Source of the DNA: Geobacter sp. UBA6151
GTDB taxonomy: Bacteria > Desulfobacterota > Desulfuromonadia > Geobacterales > Pseudopelobacteraceae
DNA length: 64,000 nt
Direction of reading: 5' to 3'
NCBI GenBank assembly: GCA_002423105.1
Contig: DIUT01000030.1
Coordinates: 25,476 to 89,475, forward strand
A program made the position numbers and the translations under genes. Shown in pieces: positions 25,339 through 34,404 of the stretch. Every line of letters starts with the position of its first letter. The stretch's first letter is position 1. The notes under the pieces are model-generated. The model saw only the letters and a program-made list of their open reading frames with translations, had not been told where the DNA came from and did not search any database.

Positions 25339-28300
25339 ATGCCGAAAAGAACCGACATCAAAAAAATTCTGATCATCGGCGCCGGTCCCATCGTCATCGG
25401 ACAGGCCTGCGAGTTTGACTATTCCGGCACCCAGGCTTGCAAAGCGTTGAAGGAAGAGGGGTTCGAGGTGGTGCTGCTGAACAGCAATCCGGCCACCATC
25501 ATGACTGACCCTGATTTTGCCGACCGCACCTACATCGAACCGGTGACGCCGGAAATTCTGGCCAAGATCATCGAAAAGGAGCGTCCTGACGCCGTGCTGC
25601 CCACACTTGGTGGCCAGACCGCTCTTAACACAGCGGTAGCAGTGGCTGAAATGGGGATACTGGAAAAATTCGGGGTAGAGTTGATCGGTGCCAAACTGCC
25701 TGCCATCAAGAAGGCGGAAGACCGTACCCTGTTCAAGCAGGCCATGGAAAAGATCGGTCTGTCGGTTCCCAAGTCCGGTCTGGCCCACAATCGCCAGGAA
25801 GCGATGGAGGTCATCAAGCAGATAGGCTTCCCAGCCATTATCCGTCCATCCTTTACCCTTGGCGGTACCGGCGGCGGTATTGCCTATAACATGGAAGAGT
25901 ACGAGCGGATGGCCGTGGTGGGGATCGATGCCTCGCCCACTGACGAGATACTGGTGGAGGAGTCGGTGATCGGTTGGAAGGAGTACGAACTGGAGGTGAT
26001 GCGGGACACCGCCGACAACGTGGTGATCATCTGCTCCATTGAAAATTTTGATCCGATGGGGGTACATACCGGCGACTCCATCACGGTGGCTCCGGCCCAG
26101 ACTCTGACCGACAAAGAGTACCAGATCCTGCGGGATGCCAGCCTCAAGATTATCCGTGAAATCGGCGTGGATACCGGTGGTTCCAATATCCAGTTCGGTA
26201 TCAATCCGCGCGATGGCCGCCTGGTGGTTATCGAGATGAACCCGCGGGTTTCCCGCTCCTCGGCCCTGGCTTCCAAGGCTACCGGCTTTCCCATTGCTAA
26301 AATTGCGGCCAAGCTGGCAGTGGGGTATACCCTTGACGAAATCACCAATGACATTACCCGTGAGACTCCTGCCTGTTTTGAACCGAGTATCGACTATGTA
26401 GTCACCAAGATTCCCCGTTTTACCTTTGAGAAGTTTCCTGATGCCGATGCCACCCTGACCACCCAGATGAAATCGGTGGGGGAGGTGATGTCCATCGGCA
26501 GAACCTTTAAAGAGTCATTCCAGAAAGCGCTCCGCTCCCTTGAGATAGGAGTTTGCGGCATGGACTCCAAATTGTTTGACCTGTCTGAAGAAACCAGGCG
26601 TGCTCTTTCCGGCAAGGAGCAGCAACTTTTGCTGGAAAAACTGAAGATTCCCAATGCGGAACGGCTCTGGTATCTGGGGGATGCGCTGCGCAACGGCATG
26701 ACCGTGGAGGAAATTTATCAGCACACCGCCTTTGATCCCTGGTTTGTCAACAACATCCGCCAGATCATTGAAAAAGAGGATGAGCTGAAAAACCTGAGTC
26801 CATCTGCCGTTACCGGGGAGCAACTCTTTGAAGCCAAGCAGTACGGCTTCTCCGACAAGATGCTGGCCAAACTCTGGAAGACTTCGGAGGACAGTGTGCG
26901 GGAACTGCGCTGGAAACTGGGGGTCCGCCCGGTGTACAAGCGGGTGGATACCTGCGCTGCCGAGTTTGTGGCCTACACGCCATACCTCTATTCTACCTAT
27001 GAGCAGGAGTGCGAGGCAGATGTTACAGACCGCAAGAAGATCATCATCCTGGGAGGCGGTCCCAACCGGATCGGCCAGGGGATCGAATTTGACTACTGCT
27101 GTGTCCATGGCGTGTTTGCCCTTACTGAGGACGGCTACGAAACCATCATGGTCAACTGCAATCCGGAAACCGTTTCCACTGACTACGACACCTCCGACCG
27201 GCTTTACTTTGAGCCGTTGACCCTGGAGGATGTGCTGGAGATAGTGGCCAAGGAAAAGCCGGTGGGGGTTATTGTCCAGTTTGGCGGCCAAACTCCGCTC
27301 AAACTGGCAGTGGCGCTGGAAAAGGCCGGGGTTCCAATCATCGGCACATCTCCTGATGCCATTGACCGGGCAGAAGACCGGGAGCGGTTCCAGGAGATGT
27401 TGCATAAACTGAATTTGCTGCAACCGGCTAATGGTACGGCCCGTTCGTTTGAAGAAGCTGAAGAAGTTGCCAACCGGATCGGCTACCCTGTGGTGGTTCG
27501 TCCTTCCTACGTGCTGGGGGGGAGGGCTATGGAGATTGTGTATGACGTGGAAAACCTGCGCCGTTACATGACAACAGCGGTACAGGCTTCTCCTGAACAT
27601 CCCATACTGGTGGACAAGTTTCTGGATGCTGCCATCGAGGTGGATGTTGATGCCTTGTGCGATGGTACACAAGTAGTCATCGGCGGCATCATGGAGCATA
27701 TTGAGGAAGCTGGTATTCATTCCGGCGACTCGGCTTGTTCGTTACCCCCCTATTCCTTGTCCCAGGAGATTATTAGCGAGATTCATCGTCAGACAGAAGT
27801 GATGGCCCTTGAACTGAATGTAAAGGGTTTGATGAACGTCCAATATGCGGTTAAAGATACTACAATCTATGTTCTGGAGGTAAACCCGCGGGCGTCCCGT
27901 ACAGCACCGTTTGTTTCCAAGGCAACCGGTCGACCGCTGGCAAAAATCGCGGCCCGTATCATGGCAGGTAAAACTCTGGCCGAACTGGGTGTCTCCGGTG
28001 ATATCGTGCCGGACTATTACTCGGTGAAAGAGGCGGTCTTTCCTTTTGTGAAATTCCCCGGGGTGGATACCCTGCTCGGGCCGGAGATGAAATCCACCGG
28101 CGAGGTCATGGGAATCGGTGACAGTTTTGCCGAAGCTTTTGCGAAGTCACAGATGGGGGCGGGAGTCAGGCTTCCGCTTTCCGGAAACGCCTTTATCAGT
28201 GTGCGGGATCAGGACAAGAAACTGGTTGTAAACGTTGCAGAAAAGCTGTATAAGGCTGGTTTCGGTCTGTTGGCAACGGGAGGAACGGCGTCGTTTCTTG

Positions 28301-28587
28301 CCGAGAAAAATATCCCGGTGCGCAAGGTCAACAAGGTCAAGGAAGGGCGTCCTCATATTGTGGATGCTCTTAAAAACGGTGAGGTACAACTGGTGGTCAA
28401 CACAACCCAGGGAGCCCAGGCCGTGGCGGATTCATTTTCCATCCGTCGTGAATCACTGATGCATGGCGTTGCCTATTATACAACCGTTGCCGGAGCCATT
28501 GCCGCAACTGACGCCATCATCAACCTGAAGGAACAGGAGCTTCGGGTAAAACCGCTGCAGAACTATCTTTATCAGGAGCAGAAGTAA
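25339..28587 (+). CDS. carB: Carbamoyl-phosphate synthase large subunit
   Basis: 1082 residues, normal length. Two homologous ATP-grasp halves (each starting near KKILIIGAGP and KKIIILGGGPNRIGQG) and a C-terminal MGS-like allosteric domain (about 940-1082). Makes carbamoyl phosphate for pyrimidine and arginine synthesis with CarA. AAGGAG ribosome site upstream. Last enzyme gene of the pyr operon, followed 3 bases later by greA. Confidence 0.98.
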   Translation: MPKRTDIKKILIIGAGPIVIGQACEFDYSGTQACKALKEEGFEVVLLNSNPATIMTDPDFADRTYIEPVTPEILAKIIEKERPDAVLPTLGGQTALNTAVAVAEMGILEKFGVELIGAKLPAIKKAEDRTLFKQAMEKIGLSVPKSGLAHNRQEAMEVIKQIGFPAIIRPSFTLGGTGGGIAYNMEEYERMAVVGIDASPTDEILVEESVIGWKEYELEVMRDTADNVVIICSIENFDPMGVHTGDSITVAPAQTLTDKEYQILRDASLKIIREIGVDTGGSNIQFGINPRDGRLVVIEMNPRVSRSSALASKATGFPIAKIAAKLAVGYTLDEITNDITRETPACFEPSIDYVVTKIPRFTFEKFPDADATLTTQMKSVGEVMSIGRTFKESFQKALRSLEIGVCGMDSKLFDLSEETRRALSGKEQQLLLEKLKIPNAERLWYLGDALRNGMTVEEIYQHTAFDPWFVNNIRQIIEKEDELKNLSPSAVTGEQLFEAKQYGFSDKMLAKLWKTSEDSVRELRWKLGVRPVYKRVDTCAAEFVAYTPYLYSTYEQECEADVTDRKKIIILGGGPNRIGQGIEFDYCCVHGVFALTEDGYETIMVNCNPETVSTDYDTSDRLYFEPLTLEDVLEIVAKEKPVGVIVQFGGQTPLKLAVALEKAGVPIIGTSPDAIDRAEDRERFQEMLHKLNLLQPANGTARSFEEAEEVANRIGYPVVVRPSYVLGGRAMEIVYDVENLRRYMTTAVQASPEHPILVDKFLDAAIEVDVDALCDGTQVVIGGIMEHIEEAGIHSGDSACSLPPYSLSQEIISEIHRQTEVMALELNVKGLMNVQYAVKDTTIYVLEVNPRASRTAPFVSKATGRPLAKIAARIMAGKTLAELGVSGDIVPDYYSVKEAVFPFVKFPGVDTLLGPEMKSTGEVMGIGDSFAEAFAKSQMGAGVRLPLSGNAFISVRDQDKKLVVNVAEKLYKAGFGLLATGGTASFLAEKNIPVRKVNKVKEGRPHIVDALKNGEVQLVVNTTQGAQAVADSFSIRRESLMHGVAYYTTVAGAIAATDAIINLKEQELRVKPLQNYLYQEQK

Positions 28588-28590
28588 ACG

Positions 28591-29067
28591 ATGTCCAACA
28601 ATATTCCGCTTACCAAAGAGAGCTATGAAGCCCTGCAGGAAGAGCTTAAACGGCTGATCCGTGAGGAACGTCCCAAGGTAATCCAGGATATCGCGGAGGC
28701 CAGAAGCCATGGCGACCTGTCAGAAAATGCCGAATATGATGCTGCCAAGAACCGTCAGGCATTCATTGAAGGTAGGATACAGGAACTTAACGGCAAGTTG
28801 GCTCGCGCCCATGTAGTTGACCTGACTGGACTTACGCCGGATAAAGTGGTTTTCGGCGCAACCGTCACGCTGTATGACACGAACTCCGAAGAGGAGATTA
28901 CGTACAAGATTGTTGGTGAAGATGAGGCTGACATCAAACAGGGTAAGATTTCCTGTACATCGCCGGTGGGCAAGGCGTTGATTGGTCACAAGCTTGATGA
29001 TTCCGTGACGGTAAAAGTGCCTTCCGGCACCAAAGAGTATGAAATTATAGAAATTAAGTACGAGTAG
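28591..29067 (+). CDS. greA: Transcription elongation factor GreA
   Basis: 158 residues: N-terminal coiled coil with the acidic tip (HGDLSENAEYDAAKNRQ) and the C-terminal FKBP-like domain (VVFGATVTLYDTNSEEEITYKIVGEDEAD). Stimulates RNA cleavage by stalled RNA polymerase. The start is 3 bases after the carB stop, which is close enough for coupling. Confidence 0.97.
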   Translation: MSNNIPLTKESYEALQEELKRLIREERPKVIQDIAEARSHGDLSENAEYDAAKNRQAFIEGRIQELNGKLARAHVVDLTGLTPDKVVFGATVTLYDTNSEEEITYKIVGEDEADIKQGKISCTSPVGKALIGHKLDDSVTVKVPSGTKEYEIIEIKYE

Positions 29068-29077
29068 GGGAATAGAT

Positions 29078-29287
29078 ATGGCGTCAAAAAATCAAAAGAT
29101 TACCATGGACATGACATTTCTGACTGTGTTGCAGACCTATCCAGAAACAGCAAAGGTTTTGAAAAAGTATAATCTTGCTTGTGCCAGCTGCATGGGGGCA
29201 CAGAATGAACCCATTGACCTTGGTGCGCGCAATCATGGCCTTGATCCCGATGAATTGCTGAAGGCGCTGAACGCAGCAATAAAATAA
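29078..29287 (+). CDS. DUF1858 (hybrid-cluster-associated) small protein
   Basis: 69 residues of the DUF1858 family: MDMTFLTVLQTYPETAKVLKK then CASCMGA, a CxxC pair. The domain often accompanies ScdA/hybrid-cluster or iron-sulfur proteins and may bind a cluster or metal. GGGG ribosome site; 10 bases behind greA and just before a terminator, so it is the last gene of the operon. The exact role is unknown. Confidence 0.85.
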   Translation: MASKNQKITMDMTFLTVLQTYPETAKVLKKYNLACASCMGAQNEPIDLGARNHGLDPDELLKALNAAIK

Positions 29288-29323
29288 TTCCCCGTACATT
29301 CTATACATACTGCTATCCAAAAG

Positions 29324-29353
29324 AAAAAGGGCGCTCGCGATGGCGTCCTTTTT
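29324..29353. terminator. Terminator at the end of the pyr-greA operon
   Basis: AAAAAGGGCGC pairs with GCGTCCTTTTT (one G-U pair) around an 8-base loop. The A and T tracts make it usable from both sides, so it can also end the rhodanese gene transcript. Confidence 0.85.
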
Positions 29354-29372
29354 CATGTTTAACCGTTGGTTA

Positions 29373-29789
29373 TTAACGTCCCTTCACGAACATACCGGGA
29401 AATGGCCATTTATCGTTTCCACCTTTGAGAATCGTCAGTCTTTTTTCAGGGATACCTTGTGACAGGTAGTAGTTGTAGCTGTTGGTGGCTCCCGAACCGC
29501 CACGAGGACAAATGATGACGACCAATGCATCGGATTTTTTTATTGCGTCAAGCGATTTGTCAAGCCGTTTCTTTTCGTCATCTTTTTTTGCCGGGAAGGC
29601 GTTGGTTTCAATTGCACCGGGCAGGTGCTGCTTTTCAAAATCTGCTGCGGGCTGGATATCTATCAGAATTACCGGTTTTTTCTGCTCGATTGTCTGCTTA
29701 AGCTCCTGTGGTTCCATGTAGTTGGCGGCAAAGGCGGTACTGACAGTAAAAATGGTCAGTGCGAGGGTTGTCAATGTACGTTTCAGCAT
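29373..29789 (-). CDS. Periplasmic single-domain rhodanese-like protein
   Basis: 138 residues from the ATG at 29789 (AAGGAGACAATTC upstream); a longer frame lacks a ribosome site. N-terminal signal peptide ending AFA near residue 20, then a rhodanese fold: ILIDIQPAADFEKQHLPGAI and an active-site loop ICPRGGSGA with Cys near 100. Rhodaneses move sulfane sulfur (or selenium). Divergent from the LysR gene at 29912, which may regulate it. Confidence 0.85.
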   Translation of the reverse strand: MLKRTLTTLALTIFTVSTAFAANYMEPQELKQTIEQKKPVILIDIQPAADFEKQHLPGAIETNAFPAKKDDEKKRLDKSLDAIKKSDALVVIICPRGGSGATNSYNYYLSQGIPEKRLTILKGGNDKWPFPGMFVKGR

Positions 29790-29911
29790 GAATTGTCTCC
29801 TTATGGTAAATGATTGTTGGAATCTTTGATAACAAGATGAATGGTTGTCTGACAAATAGATAATTTGGTAAAAAATGGATTAATGCTATTGATTTATCCG
29901 ATGGAGGATCT

Positions 29912-30820
29912 ATGACACTGAAACAGGTGGAGGTTTTTCTGGCTGTTGCTGACAGTCGCAGTTTTTCCAAGGGCGGGGACGCGGTCAGCCTGGCTCAGTC
30001 CACAGCGAGTCAACATATCCGTGCACTGGAAGATGAGCTGGGAGCGCGGCTTTTTAACCGAAGTTCCGGCCATGTCTCTTTGACCGAAGCAGGACGTCTG
30101 TTTTATGAACATGCACGCCGCATCTGTCGCGCATCTGACCGGGCAAAAAGAGCCTTGCGCCGTTTTCAAGGACTTGACGAGGCCATTCTGCGCATCGCTG
30201 CCAGTACGACACCAGCCTCATGTCTGATTCCCGACTTGCTGGGCAGTTTTTCACGGAATCATCCTGGAGTTCGCCTTGAACTGAATCAGGGGGACAGCCA
30301 GGATGTGATCCGCTGTCTGCTTGCCGAGGAAGCTGAATTAGCAGTAACGGGCGGTAAATTTGATGAGGAACAGATTGTCTATGAAGTATTGGGAGTTGAG
30401 CGAATTTTGCTGGTGGCATGTCCTGGAAACATTCATCATGATTTGCCTGAGAAGGTGCTCCTTAAAAAGCTGCCAATGATCGTTAGAGAATCAGGTTCCG
30501 GGACGCGGCAGGCTGTTGATTCGGTTTTGACAAAGTCAGGAATAGCTCCAAATGAATTACAGGTGGTGGCACAGCTTGGAAGTAGCGAAGCTGTACGAAG
30601 AGCTGTTTTGAGTGGCGCAGGGTGTGCTTTTATGTCTGCCTTGGCAGTTGCACGGGAACTTGGTGAAAAAAGTTTGGTTAAGATTGAGTTGCCGGATATC
30701 ACCATTGAACGTAGTTTTTATCTTGCTGTGCATCGCGGGCGTAATCTATCACCAGCGGCTTTGGCCTTTGTAAGTTTATTGAAACAGTTTTTTGCACTAT
30801 CTGGCAATCGACATACTTAG
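29912..30820 (+). CDS. LysR-family transcriptional regulator
   Basis: 302 residues: N-terminal winged helix (MTLKQVEVFLAVADSRSFSK...SLAQSTASQHIRALEDELGARLF) and a C-terminal substrate-binding domain. GATGGAGG ribosome site. Divergent arrangement with the rhodanese gene and a 122-base A/T-rich shared control region suggest the rhodanese is its target. The effector is unknown. Confidence 0.92.
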   Translation: MTLKQVEVFLAVADSRSFSKGGDAVSLAQSTASQHIRALEDELGARLFNRSSGHVSLTEAGRLFYEHARRICRASDRAKRALRRFQGLDEAILRIAASTTPASCLIPDLLGSFSRNHPGVRLELNQGDSQDVIRCLLAEEAELAVTGGKFDEEQIVYEVLGVERILLVACPGNIHHDLPEKVLLKKLPMIVRESGSGTRQAVDSVLTKSGIAPNELQVVAQLGSSEAVRRAVLSGAGCAFMSALAVARELGEKSLVKIELPDITIERSFYLAVHRGRNLSPAALAFVSLLKQFFALSGNRHT

Positions 30821-30886
30821 ATTACTTGACGCACTTTACATAATATAGCTTATGTCCGTTTGCTGTGTTATATGTAATGTTAATAC

Positions 30887-30915
30887 TTGCAATGAAAAAC
30901 GAATAACAGTACAGT
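30887..30915 (+). promoter_or_regulatory. Candidate sigma-70 promoter for infA
   Basis: TTGCAA, 17 bases, TACAGT, 45 bases before the infA start codon, in an A/T-rich gap following the LysR gene. Confidence 0.45.
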
Positions 30916-30960
30916 GTCCAACGCGTTAGATAGCCTTAAAGGACGGGAGTACAAGCTTAA

Positions 30961-31179
30961 ATGAGTAAAGAAGAAGCGATTGAAGTTGAAGGCACGGTTG
31001 TTGAGCCGCTGCCGAATGCAATGTTCAGGGTAAAGCTTGAAAATGATCATGTTGTGCTGGCGCACATTTCCGGCAAGATGCGCAAGTATTTCATCAAGAT
31101 TCTTCCCGGCGACAAGGTAACGGTCGAGCTTTCACCCTACGACCTAACCCGTGGTCGTATAACCTACCGGGCCAAGTAA
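30961..31179 (+). CDS. infA: Translation initiation factor IF-1
   Basis: 72 residues, full length, with the S1/OB fold: EAIEVEGTVVEPLPNAMFRVKLENDH, HISGKMRKYFIKILPGDKV, LSPYDLTRGRITYR. Binds the 30S A site during initiation. GGGAG lies 12 bases upstream. Single-gene unit with its own terminator at 31201. Confidence 0.97.
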   Translation: MSKEEAIEVEGTVVEPLPNAMFRVKLENDHVVLAHISGKMRKYFIKILPGDKVTVELSPYDLTRGRITYRAK

Positions 31180-31200
31180 GCCACTTTTTAGTACATACAC

Positions 31201-31242
31201 AAACTCATGCGCACCACGTATCATATGGCGCATGAGTTTTTT
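31201..31242 (+). terminator. Terminator of infA
   Basis: AAACTCATGCGC and its exact 12-base complement around a 15-base loop, followed by six T. Confidence 0.92.
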
Positions 31243-31277
31243 GTGTTCAAAATTTCATTACTTATCAAGGAGATGTC

Positions 31278-31841
31278 ATGCTGTCGGTTGCTGATTTAAA
31301 AAAAGGTATAAAACTGATTATTGATGGTGATCCCTATGTTGTAACTGCCTTTGACTTTGTGAAACCGGGTAAAGGTCAGGCATTGTACAAGTGTAAGATG
31401 AAGAACATGATCAGCGGCGTAACATTGGATCGTACCTACCGTTCCGGCGAAAACTTCGAACCGGCAAGCATGGATGAACGTGACATGGAATACCTCTACA
31501 AGGAAGGCACCCATTATACGTTCATGGATCAGCAGAACTATGAGCAAGTGGTCATGGAAGAAGATGCCGTGGGTGATGCCAAAAACTTCCTGCTGGAAAA
31601 TACCAAGGTGTCGGTACTGCTTTTTGGTGACAAGCCGATCGGCGTTACTTTGCCCAACTTTATCAATCTGCGGGTCACACAAACCGATCCCTGGCTGAAA
31701 GGTGATACCTCCGGCAGTGATTCAAAACCGGCAACTGTTGAAACCGGCTATGTACTGCGTGTTCCCCCTTTCATTGAAGAAGGTGAACTGATTGTTATCG
31801 ATACCCGTACCGGCGATTACTCCACCCGTGTAAAAGGATAG
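31278..31841 (+). CDS. efp: Elongation factor P
   Basis: 187 residues with the three OB-like domains. The modification-site loop reads KPGKGQA with the target Lys at residue 32, the form modified by EpmA-type beta-lysylation. Rescues ribosomes at polyproline; the lysine- and proline-rich linker of the transglutaminase-like protein at 51347 is a likely client. AAGGAG ribosome site. epmA follows 6 bases later. Confidence 0.97.
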   Translation: MLSVADLKKGIKLIIDGDPYVVTAFDFVKPGKGQALYKCKMKNMISGVTLDRTYRSGENFEPASMDERDMEYLYKEGTHYTFMDQQNYEQVVMEEDAVGDAKNFLLENTKVSVLLFGDKPIGVTLPNFINLRVTQTDPWLKGDTSGSDSKPATVETGYVLRVPPFIEEGELIVIDTRTGDYSTRVKG

Positions 31842-31847
31842 CAACTG

Positions 31848-32750
31848 ATGAACGGAAGCGCCCTTCTCATCCGGGCGCAGGTGATCCGGACCATACGTGA
31901 GTTTTTCTGGGAGCAGGGGTTTCTTGAAGTGGAGACCCCTCTTCTTATTCCCGCCAACGCTCCCGAAGAGCATATCGACCCGGTCCCCGCCCTGCCCTGG
32001 CAACTGCAAACCTCTCCGGAAATCTGCATGAAGCGGCTGCTCTGCCGTGGACACCGCCGCATTTTTCAGATCAGCCATTGCTGGAGGGCTGCTGAGCGCG
32101 GTTCACGTCACCTGACAGAATTCACAATGCTTGAGTGGTATCGTGCCGATGCCGACTACCGGGATCTGATGCTTGATTGCGAAGGTTTGCTGCGTTGTGT
32201 TGCTGACAGATGTGGAATCGAGCGTCAATTCAGCCGGAATGACATCCAAATCGATCCCCACGTTGTCTGGCAGCGTTTCAGCCTCCAGGAAGCGTTTTTG
32301 CGTTTTGCCAATGCCGACGCCTTGACCTCTGTCCAAAACGGGCTCTTTGATGAATTACTAGTGTCAAAAATTGAACCGGCGCTGGGAAATTTTTATACTC
32401 CGGTGATAGTAGCTGATTACCCGGCAGAGATGGCTGCATTGGCACGGCTGAAGCAGCATGATCCGCAGTTTGCCGAGCGTTTTGAGTTATATGTCGGGGG
32501 GCTTGAGTTGGCGAATGGGTTTAGTGAGTTGAACGATCCGGCTGAACAACGTCAGCGTTTTGAGCAGGCCAACAAGGTCCGGGCACAACGGGGAGCAGCG
32601 GCGTTGCCACTGCCTGAGCCGTTTCTTGCCGAATTGTCAGCCATGCCTCCGTCGGCAGGTATCGCATTGGGGGTTGACCGCCTGGTGATGTTGACCGCCG
32701 GTTGCGCTACCATCGATGAGGTGGTGGCGTTCAGGCCTGAGGATCTGTAG
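31848..32750 (+). CDS. epmA: EF-P--(R)-beta-lysine ligase (EpmA/GenX/PoxA)
   Basis: 300 residues matching only the catalytic core of class II lysyl-tRNA synthetase, without the anticodon-binding domain. Class II motifs: HLTEFTMLEWYRA (motif 2 region), GLELANGFSELNDPAEQRQRF and GIALGVDRLVM (motif 3). Attaches beta-lysine to EF-P Lys32. Cotranscribed with efp. The lysine 2,3-aminomutase EpmB that makes the substrate is not in the window. Confidence 0.95.
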   Translation: MNGSALLIRAQVIRTIREFFWEQGFLEVETPLLIPANAPEEHIDPVPALPWQLQTSPEICMKRLLCRGHRRIFQISHCWRAAERGSRHLTEFTMLEWYRADADYRDLMLDCEGLLRCVADRCGIERQFSRNDIQIDPHVVWQRFSLQEAFLRFANADALTSVQNGLFDELLVSKIEPALGNFYTPVIVADYPAEMAALARLKQHDPQFAERFELYVGGLELANGFSELNDPAEQRQRFEQANKVRAQRGAAALPLPEPFLAELSAMPPSAGIALGVDRLVMLTAGCATIDEVVAFRPEDL

Positions 32751-32927
32751 CTGGCTGCTGAGGTGACTTTCTACTATAGACCCCATAAAATAGCGGCCAT
32801 CAAACCGCCGTCACTCTTGGCCAGCTGCAGGCGTAGAATTTCATGAACTGGACGCACCTGTGCTTCGAGTCATCTGCGTAAAGTCACAGCACCCCCAGTT
32901 GTCCTGTTTGGTGCCAGCTAAGATTGA

Positions 32928-32944
32928 TTGGCCCAATAATTGCT
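32928..32944 (+). promoter_or_regulatory. Sigma-54 promoter upstream of the NapH-like/DsrE/SelW genes
   Basis: TTGGCCCAATAATTGCT: GG at 32930-32931 and GC at 32942-32943, separated by exactly ten bases, with the TTGC core intact. It lies 64 bases before the likely start at 33008. The NtrC-type regulator at 37440 is the obvious candidate activator. Confidence 0.7.
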
Positions 32945-33007
32945 ATGCCTCAACAATACGTTTGTGGTGCTGCAGCACCTGCCGTAAATTTTATTGTGGA
33001 GAGGCTT

Positions 33008-33697
33008 ATGGACGGTTTGGTGAAAAGGATTGAGGTTCTGAACGATAACAGAACAACGCTGCTGTTGGTCATGGGAACTGGTTTCATAGCAATTATCGCT
33101 GCAAGTATTCTCGTATCTGCTAATTTTGGCTATTTCCTGATTGCCTGCCTTGCCTTTGCCATGGCAAGCGCTACCATGCTGGGAAGATATTGGTGCAACT
33201 GGTTCTGCCCTAGAGGAAGCTTTCTGGAGTTTTTTCTATCAAAAGCTAGTCGTAGAAAGACTTTTCCGGTGCTTTTCAAAAAAAGATCCTTTTTTGCAAG
33301 TGTTGTTGCAATCTTTATGTTCATGATGGCTTTGAACTTCTTGTTACTCTACCCGACGTATTCCGTAATTGATGCCTTGGGAGTAACGTTGACGCGACTT
33401 CTGGTGATCAGCACCATAGTAGCAATCATCCTAGGTGTTGCCTATGAGCCCAGGGCCTGGTGCTCATTCTGTCCAGGAGCAACATTTGCCAAATTGGCGG
33501 CAGGTTTTGAAAGCAAACGTCCCTACCTTGTAAACTCTCCGGAGAAATGTGTTTCGTGCGGGGCTTGTTCAAAAAAATGCATGTTCCACATTGACGCTTC
33601 AAAGCATGGCATCATAGATGATTCTGATTGCGTCAAATGCTCCACATGCATCAACAACTGTCCAGCCAAGGCACTTCGATTTGCAGAAACGCTATAG
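33008..33697 (+). CDS. NapH/CcoG-like membrane 4Fe-4S protein
   Basis: 229 residues from the ATG at 33008 (GGAGAGG upstream); the longer frame from a TTG at 32924 would run through the sigma-54 promoter. About four membrane helices, two CxxxCP motifs (CNWFCPRG near 64 and CSFCPGAT near 155) and a C-terminal pair of ferredoxin clusters (CVSCGACSKKC, CVKCSTCINNC). This is the pattern of NapH, which passes electrons from quinol to periplasmic reductases. It may be the electron entry for the molybdoenzymes at 39777 and 43567, which have no NrfD-type partner here. Confidence 0.85.
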   Translation: MDGLVKRIEVLNDNRTTLLLVMGTGFIAIIAASILVSANFGYFLIACLAFAMASATMLGRYWCNWFCPRGSFLEFFLSKASRRKTFPVLFKKRSFFASVVAIFMFMMALNFLLLYPTYSVIDALGVTLTRLLVISTIVAIILGVAYEPRAWCSFCPGATFAKLAAGFESKRPYLVNSPEKCVSCGACSKKCMFHIDASKHGIIDDSDCVKCSTCINNCPAKALRFAETL

Positions 33698-33720
33698 TGT
33701 ATTAATGGAGGAATATTACG

Positions 33721-34041
33721 ATGAAGCTTACCGTTATTATCACACAGTCCAATCCGGAGCAGGTTTTCACCGCTCTGCGGCTGGCAAATTTTGCCAAAAG
33801 CAAAGGCGATGAGGTTTCCATGTTTCTAACGGCCGAAGGTGTTGAGATGGAGCACCTGAATGATCCCCGCTTCGATATCAAGGGACAGGCAAACACATTT
33901 ATCCAACAGGGTGGTTCCATCGAGTCCTGTGGTACCTGTCTGAAATTACGGAGTATCGAGGGTGGTGATATCTGCACCAATTCCACCATGCAAGGCCTGT
34001 ACAACATGATAACTGCTTCAGACAAGGTCATTACATTCTAG
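33721..34041 (+). CDS. DsrE-family sulfur/selenium-relay-like protein
   Basis: 106 residues, DsrE/TusD-like fold: N-terminal KLTVIITQSNPEQVFTALRLANFA, and Cys70/Cys73 in SIESCGTCLK at the site used for persulfide transfer in this family. GGAGG ribosome site. It sits between a quinol-dehydrogenase-like gene and a selenoprotein, so a role in handling sulfur or selenium produced by the nearby reductases is plausible. This is inference. Confidence 0.82.
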   Translation: MKLTVIITQSNPEQVFTALRLANFAKSKGDEVSMFLTAEGVEMEHLNDPRFDIKGQANTFIQQGGSIESCGTCLKLRSIEGGDICTNSTMQGLYNMITASDKVITF

Positions 34042-34076
34042 CGATGAACAACAGCCATACGAAAGGAGTCTACACC

Positions 34077-34310
34077 ATGAAGATTAAAATTGTATATTGC
34101 CCCTCCTGAGGGCATCAGCCCCGTGCAGCGAGTCTCGCTGCAGAACTGAAGGAGCGGTTGAACGTGTCAGACATCACGATTGAAGCGGGACAACAGAAGA
34201 GCGAATTTGCCGTTTTTGTTGATGATGTTCAGGTTTTTTCCCGTCTGGAACTATACCGCTATCCAGAGGTTGATGAGCTGATTGATATTTGCAGTAAAAT
34301 CAGCCCGTAG
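34077..34310 (+). CDS. SelW-like (Rdx family) selenoprotein with in-frame UGA
   Basis: 77 residues if the TGA at 34107-34109 is read as selenocysteine. ATG at 34077 with GAAAGGAG upstream; stop TAG 34308. The protein begins MKIKIVYCPSU, giving the CxxU redox motif in the usual position of the Rdx (SelW/SelT/SelH) family, and continues with FAVFVDDVQVFSRLELYRYPEVDEL, which matches the family's FxVxxxGxxVFSR..R.P core. The codons after TGA stay open in the same frame for 66 residues. A hairpin with the required spacing follows (34124-34142). Standard gene callers will miss it. Neighbours: DsrE 35 bases upstream. Confidence 0.88.
34107..34142 (+). promoter_or_regulatory. Selenocysteine UGA and bacterial SECIS-like hairpin
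   Basis: TGA at 34107, then TGCAGCGA, loop GTC, TCGCTGCA (8 perfect pairs, 34124-34142). The apical loop begins with G and starts 25 bases from the U of UGA, within the 16-37 range known for bacterial SECIS elements. A smaller GGGC/GCCC hairpin (34110-34121) abuts the UGA. Confidence 0.8.
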
Positions 34311-34404
34311 CTACTGACTACTGAGGTTTGGCGGGAAGCGGCTTTTCGCAAGTTTTGATCCTGTAACTCGTAACCAGAGGGAAATTACGGAGAGCAAACA
34401 GAAC

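Noticed and set aside
32924..33007. TTG start at 32924 for the NapH-like protein
   Set aside because: It would place the sigma-54 promoter inside the gene; the ATG at 33008 has a ribosome site.
34077..34310. The gene at 34077 treated as a pseudogene with a nonsense mutation
   Set aside because: The UGA sits exactly at the known selenocysteine position of the family, with a hairpin at the right distance and conserved sequence after it.
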